Source of the DNA: Microcebus murinus
Taxonomy: Eukaryota > Chordata > Mammalia > Primates > Cheirogaleidae
DNA: 64,000 bases
Assembly: GCF_040939455.1 (NCBI RefSeq)
Contig: NC_134113.1
Span: forward strand, 14,122,501-14,186,500
Reading direction: 5' to 3'
Shown: positions 22,267-32,415 of the stretch, piece by piece
Position numbering within the stretch: the first letter of the stretch is position 1
Layout: each line of letters opens with the position of its first letter
Position numbers and translations under genes: made by a program
The notes under the pieces: generated by a model
Databases searched by the model: none
Told to the model about the DNA's origin: nothing
The model's input: the letters and a program-made list of their open reading frames with translations, nothing else

Positions 22267-22985
22267 TGTATTAGTCTGCTCAGGCCACCGTAACAAAATA
22301 CTGTAGACAGCATGGCTTAAACAACAGAAATTCATTTTCTCACAGCTCTGGGGGCTGGAAGTCCAGGCTCAGGGTGCCAGCGTGGTCCTGGTGGGGGCGC
22401 TCTTCCTGGCTTGCAGATGGCCCCTTCCTGCTGAGTCCTCACTAGGCAGAGGGTGGGGGGAGGGATCTTTCTGGTCTCTCTTCTTTTTTTTTTTTTTTTT
22501 TTTTTTTTGAGACAGAGTCTCACTTTGTTGCCCAGGCTAGAGTGAGTGCCATGGCGTCAGTCTAGCTCACAGCATCCTCAAACTCCTGACTCAAGCAATC
22601 CTCCTGCCTCAGCCTCCCAAGTAGCTGGGACTACAGGCATGCGCCACCATGCCCGGCTAATTTTTTGTATATATATTAGTTGGCCAATTAATTTCTTTCT
22701 ATTTATAGTAGAGACGGGGTCTCGCTCTTGCTCAGGCTGGTTTTGAACTCCTGACCTCGAGCAATCCGCCCGCCTCGGCCTCCCAGAGAGCTAGGATTAC
22801 AGGCGTGAGCCACCGCGCCCGGCCTACTTGGTCTCTCTTCTTATAAGGGTTCCACTCCCATCATGAGGGCCCCACCCTCATGACTTCATCTAACCCTAAA
22901 GTCCTCATCTTCAAATACCATCACTTTCGGGCTTAGGTCTTCAATATATGGATTTGATAGGGGTGTACATTTCTGTCCACAGTAA
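22267..22985 (-). repeat. MLT1-type LTR (ERVL-MaLR), split by an Alu
   Basis: On the + strand: TGTATTAGTCTGCTCAGGCC, GGCTTAAACAACAGAAATTC, CTCACAGCTCTGGGGGCTGG, then an Alu, then TTATAAGGGTTCCACTCCCA, ACCCTCATGACTTCATCTAA and TCCACAGTAA. This is the reverse complement of an MLT1-class LTR. Removing the Alu and one target-site copy restores continuity. No internal retroviral sequence is attached. Confidence 0.85.
22486..22824 (-). repeat. Alu SINE (lemur type), complete dimer
   Basis: Poly(T), GAGACAGAGTCTCACTTTGT, the linker TTAGTTGGCCAATTAATTTC and the end GCCACCGCGCCCGGCC. Perfect 14-base target-site copies TGGTCTCTCTTCTT lie at 22472-22485 and 22829-22842. It is a young copy inside the MLT1 LTR and one of the best lineage markers in the window. 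Confidence 0.97.
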
Positions 22986-22989
22986 TGTG

Positions 22990-23535
22990 CATTCTAGAAA
23001 GTTTGAAAATACAAATAAGGGGAAAGAAAAAGAAAAAATATGGCATGTACTTGTATTACAAAACTACAGTCATGGTTAACATTTTGATTTATCTTCAAAG
23101 TGTTGTTATTTCAACTTTTACGTAGTTGTAGTCATTCTGAACCTATAATTTTGTATCGTGATCTTTTTTATTTAATAGTGCAACATGAAATTTTTTCTGT
23201 TACTGAAAACTGTCCTTCAGAATGCTTTTTTAGTAGCCACAAAAGGCTCCTTGAGTGACTGTGCTCTAGTTTATTTATACGTTATCCTGTGGTTAAAGGT
23301 TGAGATCCTCCCCGCTATTTTGCTAGTGCAAATAATCCTGTGATAAACATATTTGGACATGAGGCTTTTTCTGTAACTTGGATTATTTCCTTGGGATAGA
23401 ATTCCAGAAAATGGAAATTTGGGGTTAAAAGGGTATGTGTGCTCTTAATACATGTTGGCAAATTCCTTTCCAAAAGGATGTCCCAATTTACTTCGCCACC
23501 AGCGGCGGGGCAGGAAGGTGCTGTGCCTGTTGCTG
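22990..23535 (-). repeat. L1M 3' end abutting the SYN3 exon
   Basis: The + strand is the reverse complement of an L1M 3' UTR: GGTTAACATTTTGATTTATC, CAAATAATCCTGTGATAAAC, TTGGGATAGAATTCCAGAAA, GGCAAATTCCTTTCCAAAAG and CAATTTACTTCGCCACCAGC. It ends about 50 bases before the exon's splice acceptor. Confidence 0.7.
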
Positions 23536-23559
23536 TCACAGGGGAGGAGGTCGTGTCCG

Positions 23560-23727
23560 CTAACGTGTCGCTTGGCTTGTTTCCAGGAGGACAGCCAAGG
23601 CAGCTGGAGCCGACTGCTGGCCGTGCAGAATTCCCCGGGCTCTTCTGGCCCCAAGTCCTACCACTGCCTCCACCTTGGGCTCACCAAGCCACACCTGAGT
23701 AGGAACAAGCCATCTCCACCTACAGCC
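23560..23727 (+). other. SYN3: Splice acceptor and 5' UTR of first coding exon
   Basis: A branch-point-like CTAAC (A at 23563) lies 24 bases before the acceptor GCTTGTTTCCAG, which ends at 23586. The exon then begins at 23587 with GAGGACAGCC. The 141 bases before the start codon contain no ATG and no stop in the SYN3 frame. The acceptor implies at least one noncoding exon further upstream, which I could not identify. Confidence 0.75.
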
Positions 23728-24038
23728 ATGAATTTCCTCCGGCGGCGTCTCTCCGACAGCAGCTTCGTGACCAACCTGCCCAATGGCTACATGTCGGACC
23801 TGCAGCGCCCAGATAGCTCCACCAGCTCCCCGGCCTCCCCAGCCATGGAGAGGAGGCACCCCCAGCCCCTGGCCGCCTCCTTCTCCTCTCCAGGATCCAG
23901 CCTGTTTAGTTCCCTCTCCAGTGCCATGAAGCAGACCCCGCAGGCCCCCGCGGGGCTGATGGAGCCTCTGGGCCCCTCCGCACCTGTTGTCCAAAGACCC
24001 AGGATCCTGTTGGTGATCGACGATGCACACACAGACTG
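23728..24038 (+). CDS. SYN3: Synapsin III, first coding exon (residues 1-103 and part of 104)
   Basis: Synapsin III is a neuronal phosphoprotein on the cytoplasmic face of synaptic vesicles that helps control vesicle pools and neurite growth. The exon encodes domain A with RRRLSDSSF, where Ser9 is the conserved PKA/CaMK site (residues 5-13), and NLPNGYM (16-22). A Ser/Pro-rich linker (domain B, about 29-90) and the first strand of the ATP-grasp-like domain C ([12 protein letters not shown]) follow. The linker [20 protein letters not shown] separates SYN3 from SYN1 and SYN2, whose linkers are Pro/Ala-rich and different. The start codon has G at -3 (ACAGCCATGA) and begins the conserved MNFLRRRLS. 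The exon ends after two bases of codon 104 at donor GTAAGC (24039). The sequence is intact. Residues 14, 15 and 23 appear to differ from human SYN3 as I recall it. Confidence 0.97.
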
Positions 24039-24149
24039 GTAAGCAGGAGTCCACAAGCACCGCCACCTTCTGGGGCAACAGAGGAGATGGGGCTTATCTC
24101 ACCTCTGCATCCATAGGAGGGAGGAGCTATGAGACACTCAGGTGGTGTC

Positions 24150-24262
24150 AAACACTGGCCAGAGAGAAGGACACTGACAAGTACTGAGTGGCTACTGCAT
24201 GCCAGTCCCTGTAGCACCTGCTCTGCACCACGTTCTCTTCCAAGGGCTTTGCATTTACAAGT
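24150..24262 (-). repeat. MIR fragment, weak
   Basis: GTGGCTACTGCATGCCAGTC, then GGGCTTTGCATTTACAAG resembles the reverse-complement MIR head end. It is short and diverged. Confidence 0.35.
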
Positions 24263-24320
24263 CCACAGTCCCTCACTTGCAAATCAAAAATCTGGAACAT
24301 TTTGGAAATGAGAAATGTTT

Positions 24321-24900
24321 TGTAATCTTTTGGGCGTAAGGGGGAAACTAACCCTTTCCCCCAAAAGTTCGCTGAAAGATCAACTCACAGTTAAGGCAGA
24401 TTAATATGAGAAAGGGGTTTATTTACCATGTCCATGGGGAGGATCACAGAGTGATTACCCAGTATCCCGATGGGATCCAGACATTTTTATACTCTTCTTT
24501 TAGAGGGGAGGGAAGATAAGGATGAGGAATATAGATAATTCTGTTTAGGGGCAATAAATGGCTGCTAGGGAGGATGAATGCATGGGGGAGACAGATTGAC
24601 TTGTAAATTAACCTGAGAGACAGTTATTATGTTTAAAATGATTTGGGCCAGGTCTGGTTGCATTCTTGATCTTCTTTCCCGGAATATAGTGAGATAACAG
24701 GGAAGGGAAGGGAAGTCAGTTGTTCTTTTGATGAGTCCGTCAAGGGCCTGTTGATCGCTAAGGGCTTTTCATTCAAAACACTCTTTATACCAAGGACTCG
24801 TATTTTGGGGTGAATTTCCTTAGCTCTTTCAACAGCAATGCCTGATCCAAAGGAAAGTTAGGATCTAATAGTCTGAGTTATACCACTCAGTGTGCTTGTT
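24321..24900 (-). repeat. Possible ERV solo LTR
   Basis: On the minus strand a polyadenylation signal (AATAAA, + strand TTTATT at 24418-24423) is followed by CCCCTTTCTCATATTAATCT, GCCTTAACTGTGAGTTGATC and TTTCAGCGAACTTTTGGG, the style of a gammaretrovirus-like LTR end. The + strand starts TG at 24321. The far edge is unclear, and no gag, pol or env is attached. Confidence 0.45.
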
Positions 24901-25340
24901 CATATGATTTGCTGAAACCATCATGATGTGTTTGGTAGGGGGTGTGGCTCTTGGACCACTGGAAGTGTTATATAAAATGCGCTATCTATACCATGTTACC
25001 TTTCCAAAAAAACGAGAAAGGTCTTAAATCTGAAATACATCTGGCAAGATTTGCCAGATTTGCCTTTTTGAGCCTCAGCCACCTTCCCTCCATAAAGTGA
25101 GGCTGTTATAAGGGTAAAAGAAACCCATACATGCCTCCAGGCCTTATCTCAAAGCCTTGGGACCACAGTCCCTGAGTTTGCCTCCCAGCTCTTCCACGTG
25201 CTGGCAGTCTGGCTCCACAGCCTGTCCTCTGAACACCAATGGTGAGCAGAAAGGACCTACTTTCCAGCCACTTCTCGGGCAGTGCCCCCTAGATGGTGAG
25301 CTGTTGGGGACAAAGACCTGATGCTTGTGTCAAGATCATT
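24901..25340. other. Intronic sequence, nothing recognised
   Basis: No exon or confident repeat. Confidence 0.35.
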
Positions 25341-25460
25341 GCAGCAGTCATTCACCAGGGGGTCACTGAGACCTGTTCAGTGCAGGGCACAGTTTAAATG
25401 CTCAGGTATAGAAGTGAACAGGTCCCTGCATTCATGCAGTTGCAGAATAGGTCTCTACCC
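25341..25460 (-). repeat. L2 3' end fragment
   Basis: GTCATTCACCAGGGGGTCAC, GTGCAGGGCACAGTTTAAAT, GGTATAGAAGTGAACAGGTC and CCTGCATTCATGCAGTTGC track the reverse-complement L2 end with heavy divergence. Confidence 0.5.
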
Positions 25461-26285
25461 CAACTTTTCGGTACTGAGAGGTGATAATATTGTCAGGGCA
25501 GCTGGAGACAGAATTTGCAGTGCAGGGAGTTAGCTCAAATGTGGAGACAGGGAAGCACCGCATTGGGGCAGAGGAGCACATGGATGGGAAGCAGAGCAGT
25601 CCGACAGTGGGCGGCCTTTGGGGGACGCAAGACAAGGTTGCACATGCCTGTCTCCAAAGGTGGCCACTTATAGGCACCTAGTAACTATGTATTAAGTGAA
25701 TAAATGAATGCATCCAGCTCACTAAGCGTGCCAGGTACTCCATTATTCCAACATGCATGTAAGCACTCACATCCTTTTCTTGAGAAGTTAACTGGGGTTG
25801 GGAATGATTAAGCCTGTACTTATAGTTTATCGTGAGTATCGTTCAATGTATAGTCACCATTAACGTATGTTCATCAGAGTCAGACGTCAGTCTTCACTTT
25901 CCTGCCCAGGAATCGCCTCTTAACCAGAGTGGCCACATGAATCACCTCTGCTCTGATTCAATCTCAGTTGTCTTTGGTGTCCCTTCTTGCTCGGAGGGGC
26001 TTACCATGAAGCCTGTTTATCTCCCCTTACGTGTTTATGTGAAGCTCCACATTTAGCTTCTGGGCTCAGGGGTGGATGCCTGCCAAGGTGTTGCTCTAGG
26101 CCCTCCACCCCGAGTGCCACTGCCTGTCTGCCCGGCAGACAGAATGGCCATGCGGCCCTTAAAGTCTTCTGTCTCTATTCGGCCTAATGTTTGACCTTGA
26201 TTTTGAGTGTTACCCTTGCTGGCTATGTTGTCCCTGGCTCAGGTATTTTTCAGGAAAGTTGCTTCTGTAGGGAGGTTGCACTTAA
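25461..26285. other. Intronic sequence, mostly unique
   Basis: 25690-25800 has weak MIR/L2-like words (GAATAAATGAATGCATCC). I recognise nothing else. Confidence 0.35.
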
Positions 26286-26289
26286 TAAA

Positions 26290-26500
26290 TGGCAGTAGGG
26301 GGCAGTGGTTATGACATCAGAGCTAGGCTTCAAATCATCCCATCCCCACCCTGAAAAAGTATGTGACCTTTGCAAGTTACTGCACCTAAATGAGAATAAT
26401 AATAGCACCCACCTCATCGAGTTAGCATATGTAAGTAGGGGTAACGTCTGAGTTAGTGTACAAGTGCAGAGCATGTGCCTGGTGGGTGGTATGTGCTACT
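26290..26500 (+). repeat. MIR SINE
   Basis: GGCAGTGGTTATGACATCAG, GTATGTGACCTTTGCAAGTT, AATAATAGCACCCACCTCAT and GAGCATGTGCCTGGTGGGTG are in MIR order. Confidence 0.75.
26292..26306 (+). promoter_or_regulatory. CTCF-like motif
   Basis: GCAGTAGGGGGCAGT matches the CTCF core CCASYAGRKGGCRSY at 14 of 15 positions; only the first base differs. Confidence 0.4.
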
Positions 26501-28025
26501 GAAGCGTGTACTGCTATTGCATACCACCGTGGCCCTTCCTGTGTGACATTAATCGTCTGGACAGCAGGCACCGCTAGGTATTCCTGTTTAATATCTTCAT
26601 GCCACATATCGGGAAGCCTGGATTAGGATTTATCCTACCGTGCTGCTTGTTTGTTCCATTGGTATGTTGGTCATTTTTCCCTGTAGCTCCTGGGTGATAA
26701 AGTTGGGTCTTATTAATCTCTGTCCCCCAGTGCCCCTGTGGTGTGCAGGAGAGTAGGGGCACAATTAATGAGGCTGAAATGCAATGAATGGCCTCAGTGA
26801 AGCAACGTTTAAATTTTGAGTTTGGTGTTCAGTCTTTCTGATCCCCAGGGAGGACACTGTGAGTTTCAGGCTGTGCACACTGGTGGGGACACAGCTTTGG
26901 CCAGAGGAGTGCCTCCTAATGTATTTCAACCGCATGCCCTGTGCCCACACTCTAGTTAGGATTTGAGGGCAACGATCTTTGGTTGTGGTGGTGTTCTTGC
27001 CCTTCTGTGGGTAAAAGAGGGGACATGTGGGAAACTGAGACTCGTTGGCTCACCCGGAAGGCAGCCCTGCATCCATCAAATGTTGGTGATAGAGACTTCC
27101 CGCCACCCACACGTCCGCTTCTCATACCCAACTTCAACCCAGATTCTCACAGACTGCCTAGCCTGTCTGTTCTCAGTATGTTCCCAAATTCCACTAAATT
27201 GATCCCGGCTGCCTTAGGATCTCAATCCTGTCCTGAAGCATCGCTGAACGATGCCTGTCTCCCGTCACCAGGAGCGGCCAGCAGGTGGCGCGCCAGCCCT
27301 GTGGTCCCTGGGCGGCTTTGGCAGAACCTGGGGCTGCCTCGGGGTCAGCCCCTGCCCCAGCCCCAGCCCCTCCTTCATCGTGCCAACTGTCTCCAGAGGG
27401 GAAGAGGGCAGCTCTCACAGTCCCCTGCTTCCCCCTTTGAGATGATAATGAGGGAGGAGAGGATCCACAGTCTGGACTGAGAGTGAACCCACCCCCACCG
27501 ACAGACAGGGACAATGGGGCTCCCTTTTCTACGCATCTCTGTCTTCCCATTCCTGGTTGGTCCAGGGCCTTCCTGCAGAATCAGGTTTCCCTGCGGGCAG
27601 GCGAGGGGGTTGCAGGATAACACTCTTCCCCTCCTGGTGGGTCCAGCTTGCAGACTCTGAACCAGCCTGGGCCCCCCATGGACAATCTGATACCTAGTTA
27701 GTGACCTAGGGGGATGGACCTCTCATCTCTTGCAGAGAAATAGAGGGTCCCCAAGCCATCTTTGCTTGGGGGCTCATGGCCAAGCATTCTATGGAGGATA
27801 CCACCTTCTGCTGGGGTTGCCCGGGTTGGTGGGGCTGGCCCCGGTGAGGGTGTTTGAGAGCTTTGGGCCAGCCCCCCCACCCCCAAAGGCCTGGCACAGG
27901 ACTAGGTCCACACTAAAGTTGATGCTGTCCTCCCGGATGGGGGAGGTCCATCAGTTCTGAGAACACAAGGGAAAGGAGAAATAAAATTAATGGATTCTAG
28001 CTCAGTTTTCTTCTGCCCTCCTGCC
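26501..28025. other. Intronic sequence, moderately GC-rich
   Basis: No exon recognised. The best single feature is the CTCF-like motif at 27278-27292. A CCCCAGCC run lies near 27355. Confidence 0.35.
27278..27292 (+). promoter_or_regulatory. CTCF-like motif, strong
   Basis: CCAGCAGGTGGCGCG matches the core CCASYAGRKGGCRSY at 14 of 15 positions. It sits outside any recognised repeat. Confidence 0.55.
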
Positions 28026-28029
28026 TCTC

Positions 28030-28502
28030 CACTGGTTCTCTTGCCTAGAATTTTCCAGCAGCTTCACTGTTCTCAGGCCTCCTGTCTTGACCTCACCTCC
28101 TTCCATGTCACCACCAAAGTGTCATCTTTCTGAAACACAAATCCGACCCATGTCACTTTGCTCCTCCCTCCCCCCCATGCATCTCCTTTCATAATTCTGT
28201 GTTACATCATTGCTCTCAAAGTCAAAGTCAAGGATGTCTACCCTCCCTCTAGCTCTGTCTCTAGCTCTGCTTCCTACTTTGCTGTTTTTTTCTGCAGGAA
28301 TAGCAAACAGCTTATAGTTCTCAAAGATGCCCTTTTACCTTAGCATATTCTGTTCCCTGCTACATGGTATATACCCTTCCCTGTCTTGCTCATCTGGCCA
28401 ATTTCTGTTCATCCTTAAAAGCCTGTTCAGGTGTCCCCTCTTCTGTGAAGCCTTCCCTGATACACCCCGCCCTGCCAACAGTGCTAATAACGACCTCACT
28501 TT
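28030..28502 (+). repeat. L2 LINE, left part (split by DNA transposon)
   Basis: Sense L2 3' words: CCGACCCATGTCACTTTGCT, GCCTGTTCAGGTGTCCCCTC, TTCTGTGAAGCCTTCCCTGA. It continues after the transposon at 28960. Confidence 0.65.
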
Positions 28503-28959
28503 TACTGTGTTTCCCCGAAAATAAGACAGGGTCTTATATTTATTTTTCCTCAAGAAGACACCCTAGGGCTTATTTTCAGGGGATGTGTTATTTCTTTTTT
28601 TAAGTACGGTACAACAATCTACATTTATTCAAGTATAGTTAAGTCATCTTCTTCTGGAACATCATCATAACTCTCCAAACCCCGAATTCCATCCTGAATT
28701 TCTTGCGACTCTGTTTCCTTTAGAACCATTGGCCCCAATCTCTCATGTCGAACAATAGAGCTCTCATGGGGCAGATGTGAAGGGCTGCTCATCTTCTTTA
28801 CCGCTCGCCCCGCAAAATGCGTGGGTTGTATAGATACGCTACGTAGCCATGCCCAGCACTAGGTCTTATTTTCAGGGTAGGGCTTCTGTTGCACAAATGC
28901 TTAGAAATCCTGCTAGGGCTTATTTTATGGGCAGGTCTCATTTTCAGGGAAACATGGTA
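28503..28959. mobile_element. TA-flanked TIR DNA transposon (Tc1/mariner/pogo-like)
   Basis: The 453-base element (28505-28957) has imperfect 23-base terminal inverted repeats. The left starts CTGTGTTTCCCCGAAAATAA and the right, read backwards, starts CCATGTTTCCCTGAAAATGA; 19 of 23 positions agree. A TA dinucleotide flanks both sides, the target site of Tc1/mariner and pogo elements. Near both ends the motif AGGGCTTATTTT recurs, as in subterminal transposase-binding arrays. The element lies inside an older L2. It is too short to encode a transposase but keeps an open C-terminal-like frame on the minus strand. Confidence 0.75.
28625..28792 (-). pseudogene. Open acidic C-terminal frame inside the TIR transposon
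   Basis: A 55-residue frame from ATG at 28792 to TAA at 28625-28627. The frame stays open upstream to about 28857. The C-terminal end is strongly acidic (LESYDDVPEEDDLTILE, then stop). Acidic tails are known at the ends of pogo/Tigger transposases, so I infer this is the last part of a transposase gene left after an internal deletion of an autonomous parent. I see no DDE or helix-turn-helix domain. It is not likely a host gene, and I have not identified the parent family. Confidence 0.45.
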
Positions 28960-29095
28960 TTAGTATAACCTAAAACACCCTTCCTGGCTCCATGGGGCGC
29001 GTCCCACACTGTATTGTAATTGTCTCTTCTGCAAGAACAAGGCCTGTCGCATTCTTCTCTGTGTCCCCGGCGCTCCACACACAGTAAGTGTTCAG
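28960..29095 (+). repeat. L2 LINE, right part
   Basis: CACTGTATTGTAATTGTCTC, TCTGTGTCCCCGGCGCTCCA and CACAGTAAGTGTTCAGTTAG continue the L2 3' end interrupted at 28502. Confidence 0.55.
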
Positions 29096-30465
29096 TTAGC
29101 TTGTGACATCCCCACCCAGTCCAATCAGGATAACAGGATGGGCCTAATGGGGTCTGAAACTCACCTTACCTTAGGGGCCAGCAATGTAAAACACACAGTT
29201 CAGGATTTTCTGTTTTTATTCACCTATGTATAAAATCTTGGCTCTTTACATTCCAGGATGCTAGTTACTGTAAGGCTGATGTTTGAAATTATTTTTTAAA
29301 AAAGGAACAAGCTTGCCTGTGAATGTACCAGAACCCCAGGTTTGATTTTCAAAATCAAAACATTTAATGTGACCAGGTGTGGTTGGCGTACCTCCCTGCT
29401 CTCAGTTTCCCCTGCAAGGTCTCTGGATCCCGGGAAGGAGGGGGGTGGGGCAGGGGCGGGTGGAGCAGCCAGGCCTTTGTCCCAGCTGCTCCCCCAGTGG
29501 CCTCTGGAGCAGTGGCCTCTGTGCTCCTACTCCACTTAGCCTTGTTCCCAGAATGTCTGCTACTCCGTTTCAACAACGATCTATTGTTACTTTCCCTTTT
29601 ATTCCCCACCCTTCCCTATGGTTTCTTCCTCCTATTGTTGGGGAAGAAAGGAAAGGGTATCCTTGGTTTGAAACACTCCCCAGCTACCAACTTTTCTGCC
29701 CAGAGGATCTCAGACTGCGGTCCCAGATAGTAACGTTATCCGTGAACAGGCATCTTGTGAGTTTCTGGATTCTCCCAGAGTTCTTACGCGGTATGATAAT
29801 CGTCTGTGTCCCCTCCATGGCCACCCGTCCACCAGTCCTCAGCGCCGCCTTTGTTGCCCCGTGTCTAAAACAGGGTACCTGATAGGCTCGGAGGACATGG
29901 CTGTGGACCGAACGAGGGATTTGGGAGGTGGCGTGTCATTGGTAATGACAAGGCAGAGAGTGTGAGAGGAAGCCCAGGAATGACCTTGGCAGCATTCTTA
30001 GATCCTCTTTTTCCCTCTCACCCCATACTCAATCCAACAGAATGTCACATTGGCCACGGCGGAGGCATTTACATCACAGAAATCGGTAAATGCCGTGAAT
30101 CGGGGCTTTTTTTGTTTCCATCCAGAGAGCCGGTGGTTAAGCATTTGCCAACTCACCGCTGCTCCTGGGTGTTTCCTGATTCACCTGTCAGGGGGCCGTT
30201 TTTAAGGCCACAAGGCAGAGAACAGAGACACGGTGCACCTGCTCACAGAAACGACACGGAAGGGTGGCGGGGCTGGGGCTTGAACCGGGCTCACTTCTTA
30301 AAAGGTGTTTCTGGTGGCGCCACCCTCCTGCTGCCGGGTGTCCGTGCTTGGCACCGGCTAGGGGCTGGAGAGTGTCGGTTGAACCTATGGATGAACAAGC
30401 GAGTGAGGGAAATGCGGGCTGTGAGGAGGAGGTCATGTCTTCATCGTCGTCATACGGCAGATACT
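29096..30465. other. Intronic sequence, nothing recognised
   Basis: Open frames of 80-170 codons occur on both strands between 29340 and 30470, but none has a recognisable domain or splice context. Confidence 0.35.
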
Positions 30466-30605
30466 TGAGCAGTTGACAGGACCAGGCATTGTGCTAAACA
30501 GCTTCCATAGATTCTCGAACTCAGCCCTCGGAACAACCGCACAGGGCACCAGGGCTGTCTCAGTTTATCAGTAAGGAGACCCGAGGCTCTGCGCCCCAAA
30601 TCTAA
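30466..30605 (-). repeat. MIR SINE fragment
   Basis: GACCAGGCATTGTGCTAAAC, then ATTCTCGAACTCAGCCCTCG, then AGTAAGGAGACCCGAGGCTC is the reverse-complement MIR order. Confidence 0.65.
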
Positions 30606-31170
30606 ACAGATGCCAGGGGCCTCCGGATCCGGCTCGGGCCGTCCAAGGGACCATCCCGGTCCCTGTGGTCCTCTTGCTGTCTCCGCCCCCCCCACTCCCA
30701 CCTGAAGCCCAGCCTACTCTGTGCTGGGGGGGGAGGGCGTCAGCCTCGGAGCAGGGGAGCCTCACGCCCCACACACGCCCAGCGCCTGGGAGCAGCGTGA
30801 GCCGCCGGGTGGCAGCACTGCATGTTACAGCACGGCCAAGCACAGGATCCTGTGACCTCACCCTCAGAGGAAGGCGCCCCACCTCCAGCCAGGCCGCCCC
30901 GCCCTGCCGGAGCCCAGCCAGGGTTAAGGGTCCCCAGGGAAAATGGGGTTCCCGTAGCCATCTGGAAACTCAGGCTTGCAAATTGGACCTTTTATAGAAA
31001 CTGTCCTTGGATCCGTGTAGAATATTCTGCTCTTTCTAAAGCACCAAGGGATCTGAGGCCAGGTCTTTTCTGTTCTTTTCCCTGTGTTTTGATACTAAAG
31101 ATGTGATTTCCTAACACATGTCAGGCACGTGTCCCAGAGAGTTAAAAGGGGAGAGCAGGTAATGTGCCGC
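30606..31170. other. GC-rich intronic sequence
   Basis: GC-rich with a C-run near 30690 and a G-run near 30730. No exon recognised. Confidence 0.35.
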
Positions 31171-31174
31171 TCAC

Positions 31175-31300
31175 CGTCTCTGTGGTTTTAGCCAAGCTGC
31201 CATACCGTCTGAGACTCAGTTTGCTCATCTGTCAAGTGGGATCATAATGCCACCACCTTCCCTATACCATGGGCCTTGCAGGGCTGTGAGCCTGTGGGAA
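31175..31300 (+). repeat. MIR SINE fragment
   Basis: GAGACTCAGTTTGCTCATCT, then GTCAAGTGGGATCATAATGC is the MIR core. Confidence 0.7.
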
Positions 31301-31384
31301 TGCCTAGTTTCTGTCCTCTGTGGGTGTCTTTCAGTGTGGCGCTTTGTTCACCTGTGACTCAGGCGTGTCCCACCCACATGCTCT

Positions 31385-31500
31385 TCCCAAGGGCAGAGTT
31401 TATGCCTCCTTTGTGCAACCGCCAATCCTCAGAGCCTAGCACAGTGCCTGGCATGTGGCAACATAGGATCCATGGATGATTCGATTAATGTATGAATAGA
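31385..31500 (+). repeat. L2 3' end
   Basis: CCCAAGGGCAGAGTTTATGC, CCTAGCACAGTGCCTGGCAT, and TTAATGTATGAATAG match the sense L2 end. Confidence 0.7.
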
Positions 31501-32175
31501 TGCTCTTGCCAAAGGCTGTTATTAAGGGAAAGTACAGAATTGAGGATGCCCTGGGGGAGAGTCTCCGAAAACAGTTTCCTTGGAATTCAGGAACAGTGCC
31601 TGAATCTGCCATGTTATTCCAGAGATTCCCCCTCCTCCTTCCTGCCCAGAGGATAGCTCAGAGGCTCCCGTCTTTCCCTGTTTTGACTGAGGGCGTGAGG
31701 ACTGCAGGCATCTTGGCACATCCCTCTGAGGACTTGCCCTGGGCCTGGTCGGGCCCACGGTGATCAGGACATTCTGCTTCTGTCTGTGCCACCTGGAGGA
31801 AGGATGGGCGTGGGTGTGACCTCCGAGCTGGCATCACCAGGTAATACTTATATAGACAATGAATGCGTATAAGTATATCTCATGCAATATTTGGGATAGA
31901 CTTATACTATAAAATTATTGATCGTTCATTGGAAATTCAGATTTAACTGGCTGCCCTGTATTTTTATGTGGCCTCCCCACTTATGAGAGGACACAGTGAC
32001 AAGAGACTCTTGTGGCCCTGCTCACACAGGGACAGCGGGAGGCTGGCCTTTGAGCTTCCTCACTCTCTGGCCAGGGAGCCAAACCAGGCCCCCCAACTGA
32101 CCCCATTCTCAGAGGGCAGCTTTCGCTGCTGTGACGAGGACAGTCCGTCACCAGCAGGGAGGGAGCAAAGCCGAG
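31501..32175. other. Intronic sequence, nothing recognised
   Basis: No exon, RNA gene or confident repeat. Confidence 0.35.
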
Positions 32176-32179
32176 GGGA

Positions 32180-32415
32180 CCGTCTAGGGCCAGACCGCCT
32201 GGGTACTGTGGGCCCTGGTCCCCGTTCTGCCTCTCAGTTGTGTGACCCTGGGCAAGGCCAACCTCCGAACGTCACATCCCTCAGCAGTAAGGCAGGATGG
32301 TGGACTCTCTCTCTCGAAGGGTAATTGTAAAGATGAGAGAAAACAGCACGGGTGGAGCTGGTGCATGGCTTAGCCTGTTGTAATAGGCCCCGAAATGGTA
32401 ACTGTTATTAACAAT
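32180..32415 (+). repeat. MIR SINE
   Basis: CCAGACCGCCTGGGTACTG, GTTGTGTGACCCTGGGCAAG, and GGTGCATGGCTTAGCCTGTT follow MIR order with a degraded middle. Confidence 0.7.

Noticed and set aside
22386..22405. CTCF-like GGGGGCGCT near 22.39 kb
   Set aside because: Core positions CCASYA are not met, and it lies in the MLT1 LTR.
25280..25296. CTCF-like motif on the minus strand (CATCTAGGGGGCACT)
   Set aside because: Mismatches at the second and third core positions; weaker than the five sites listed.
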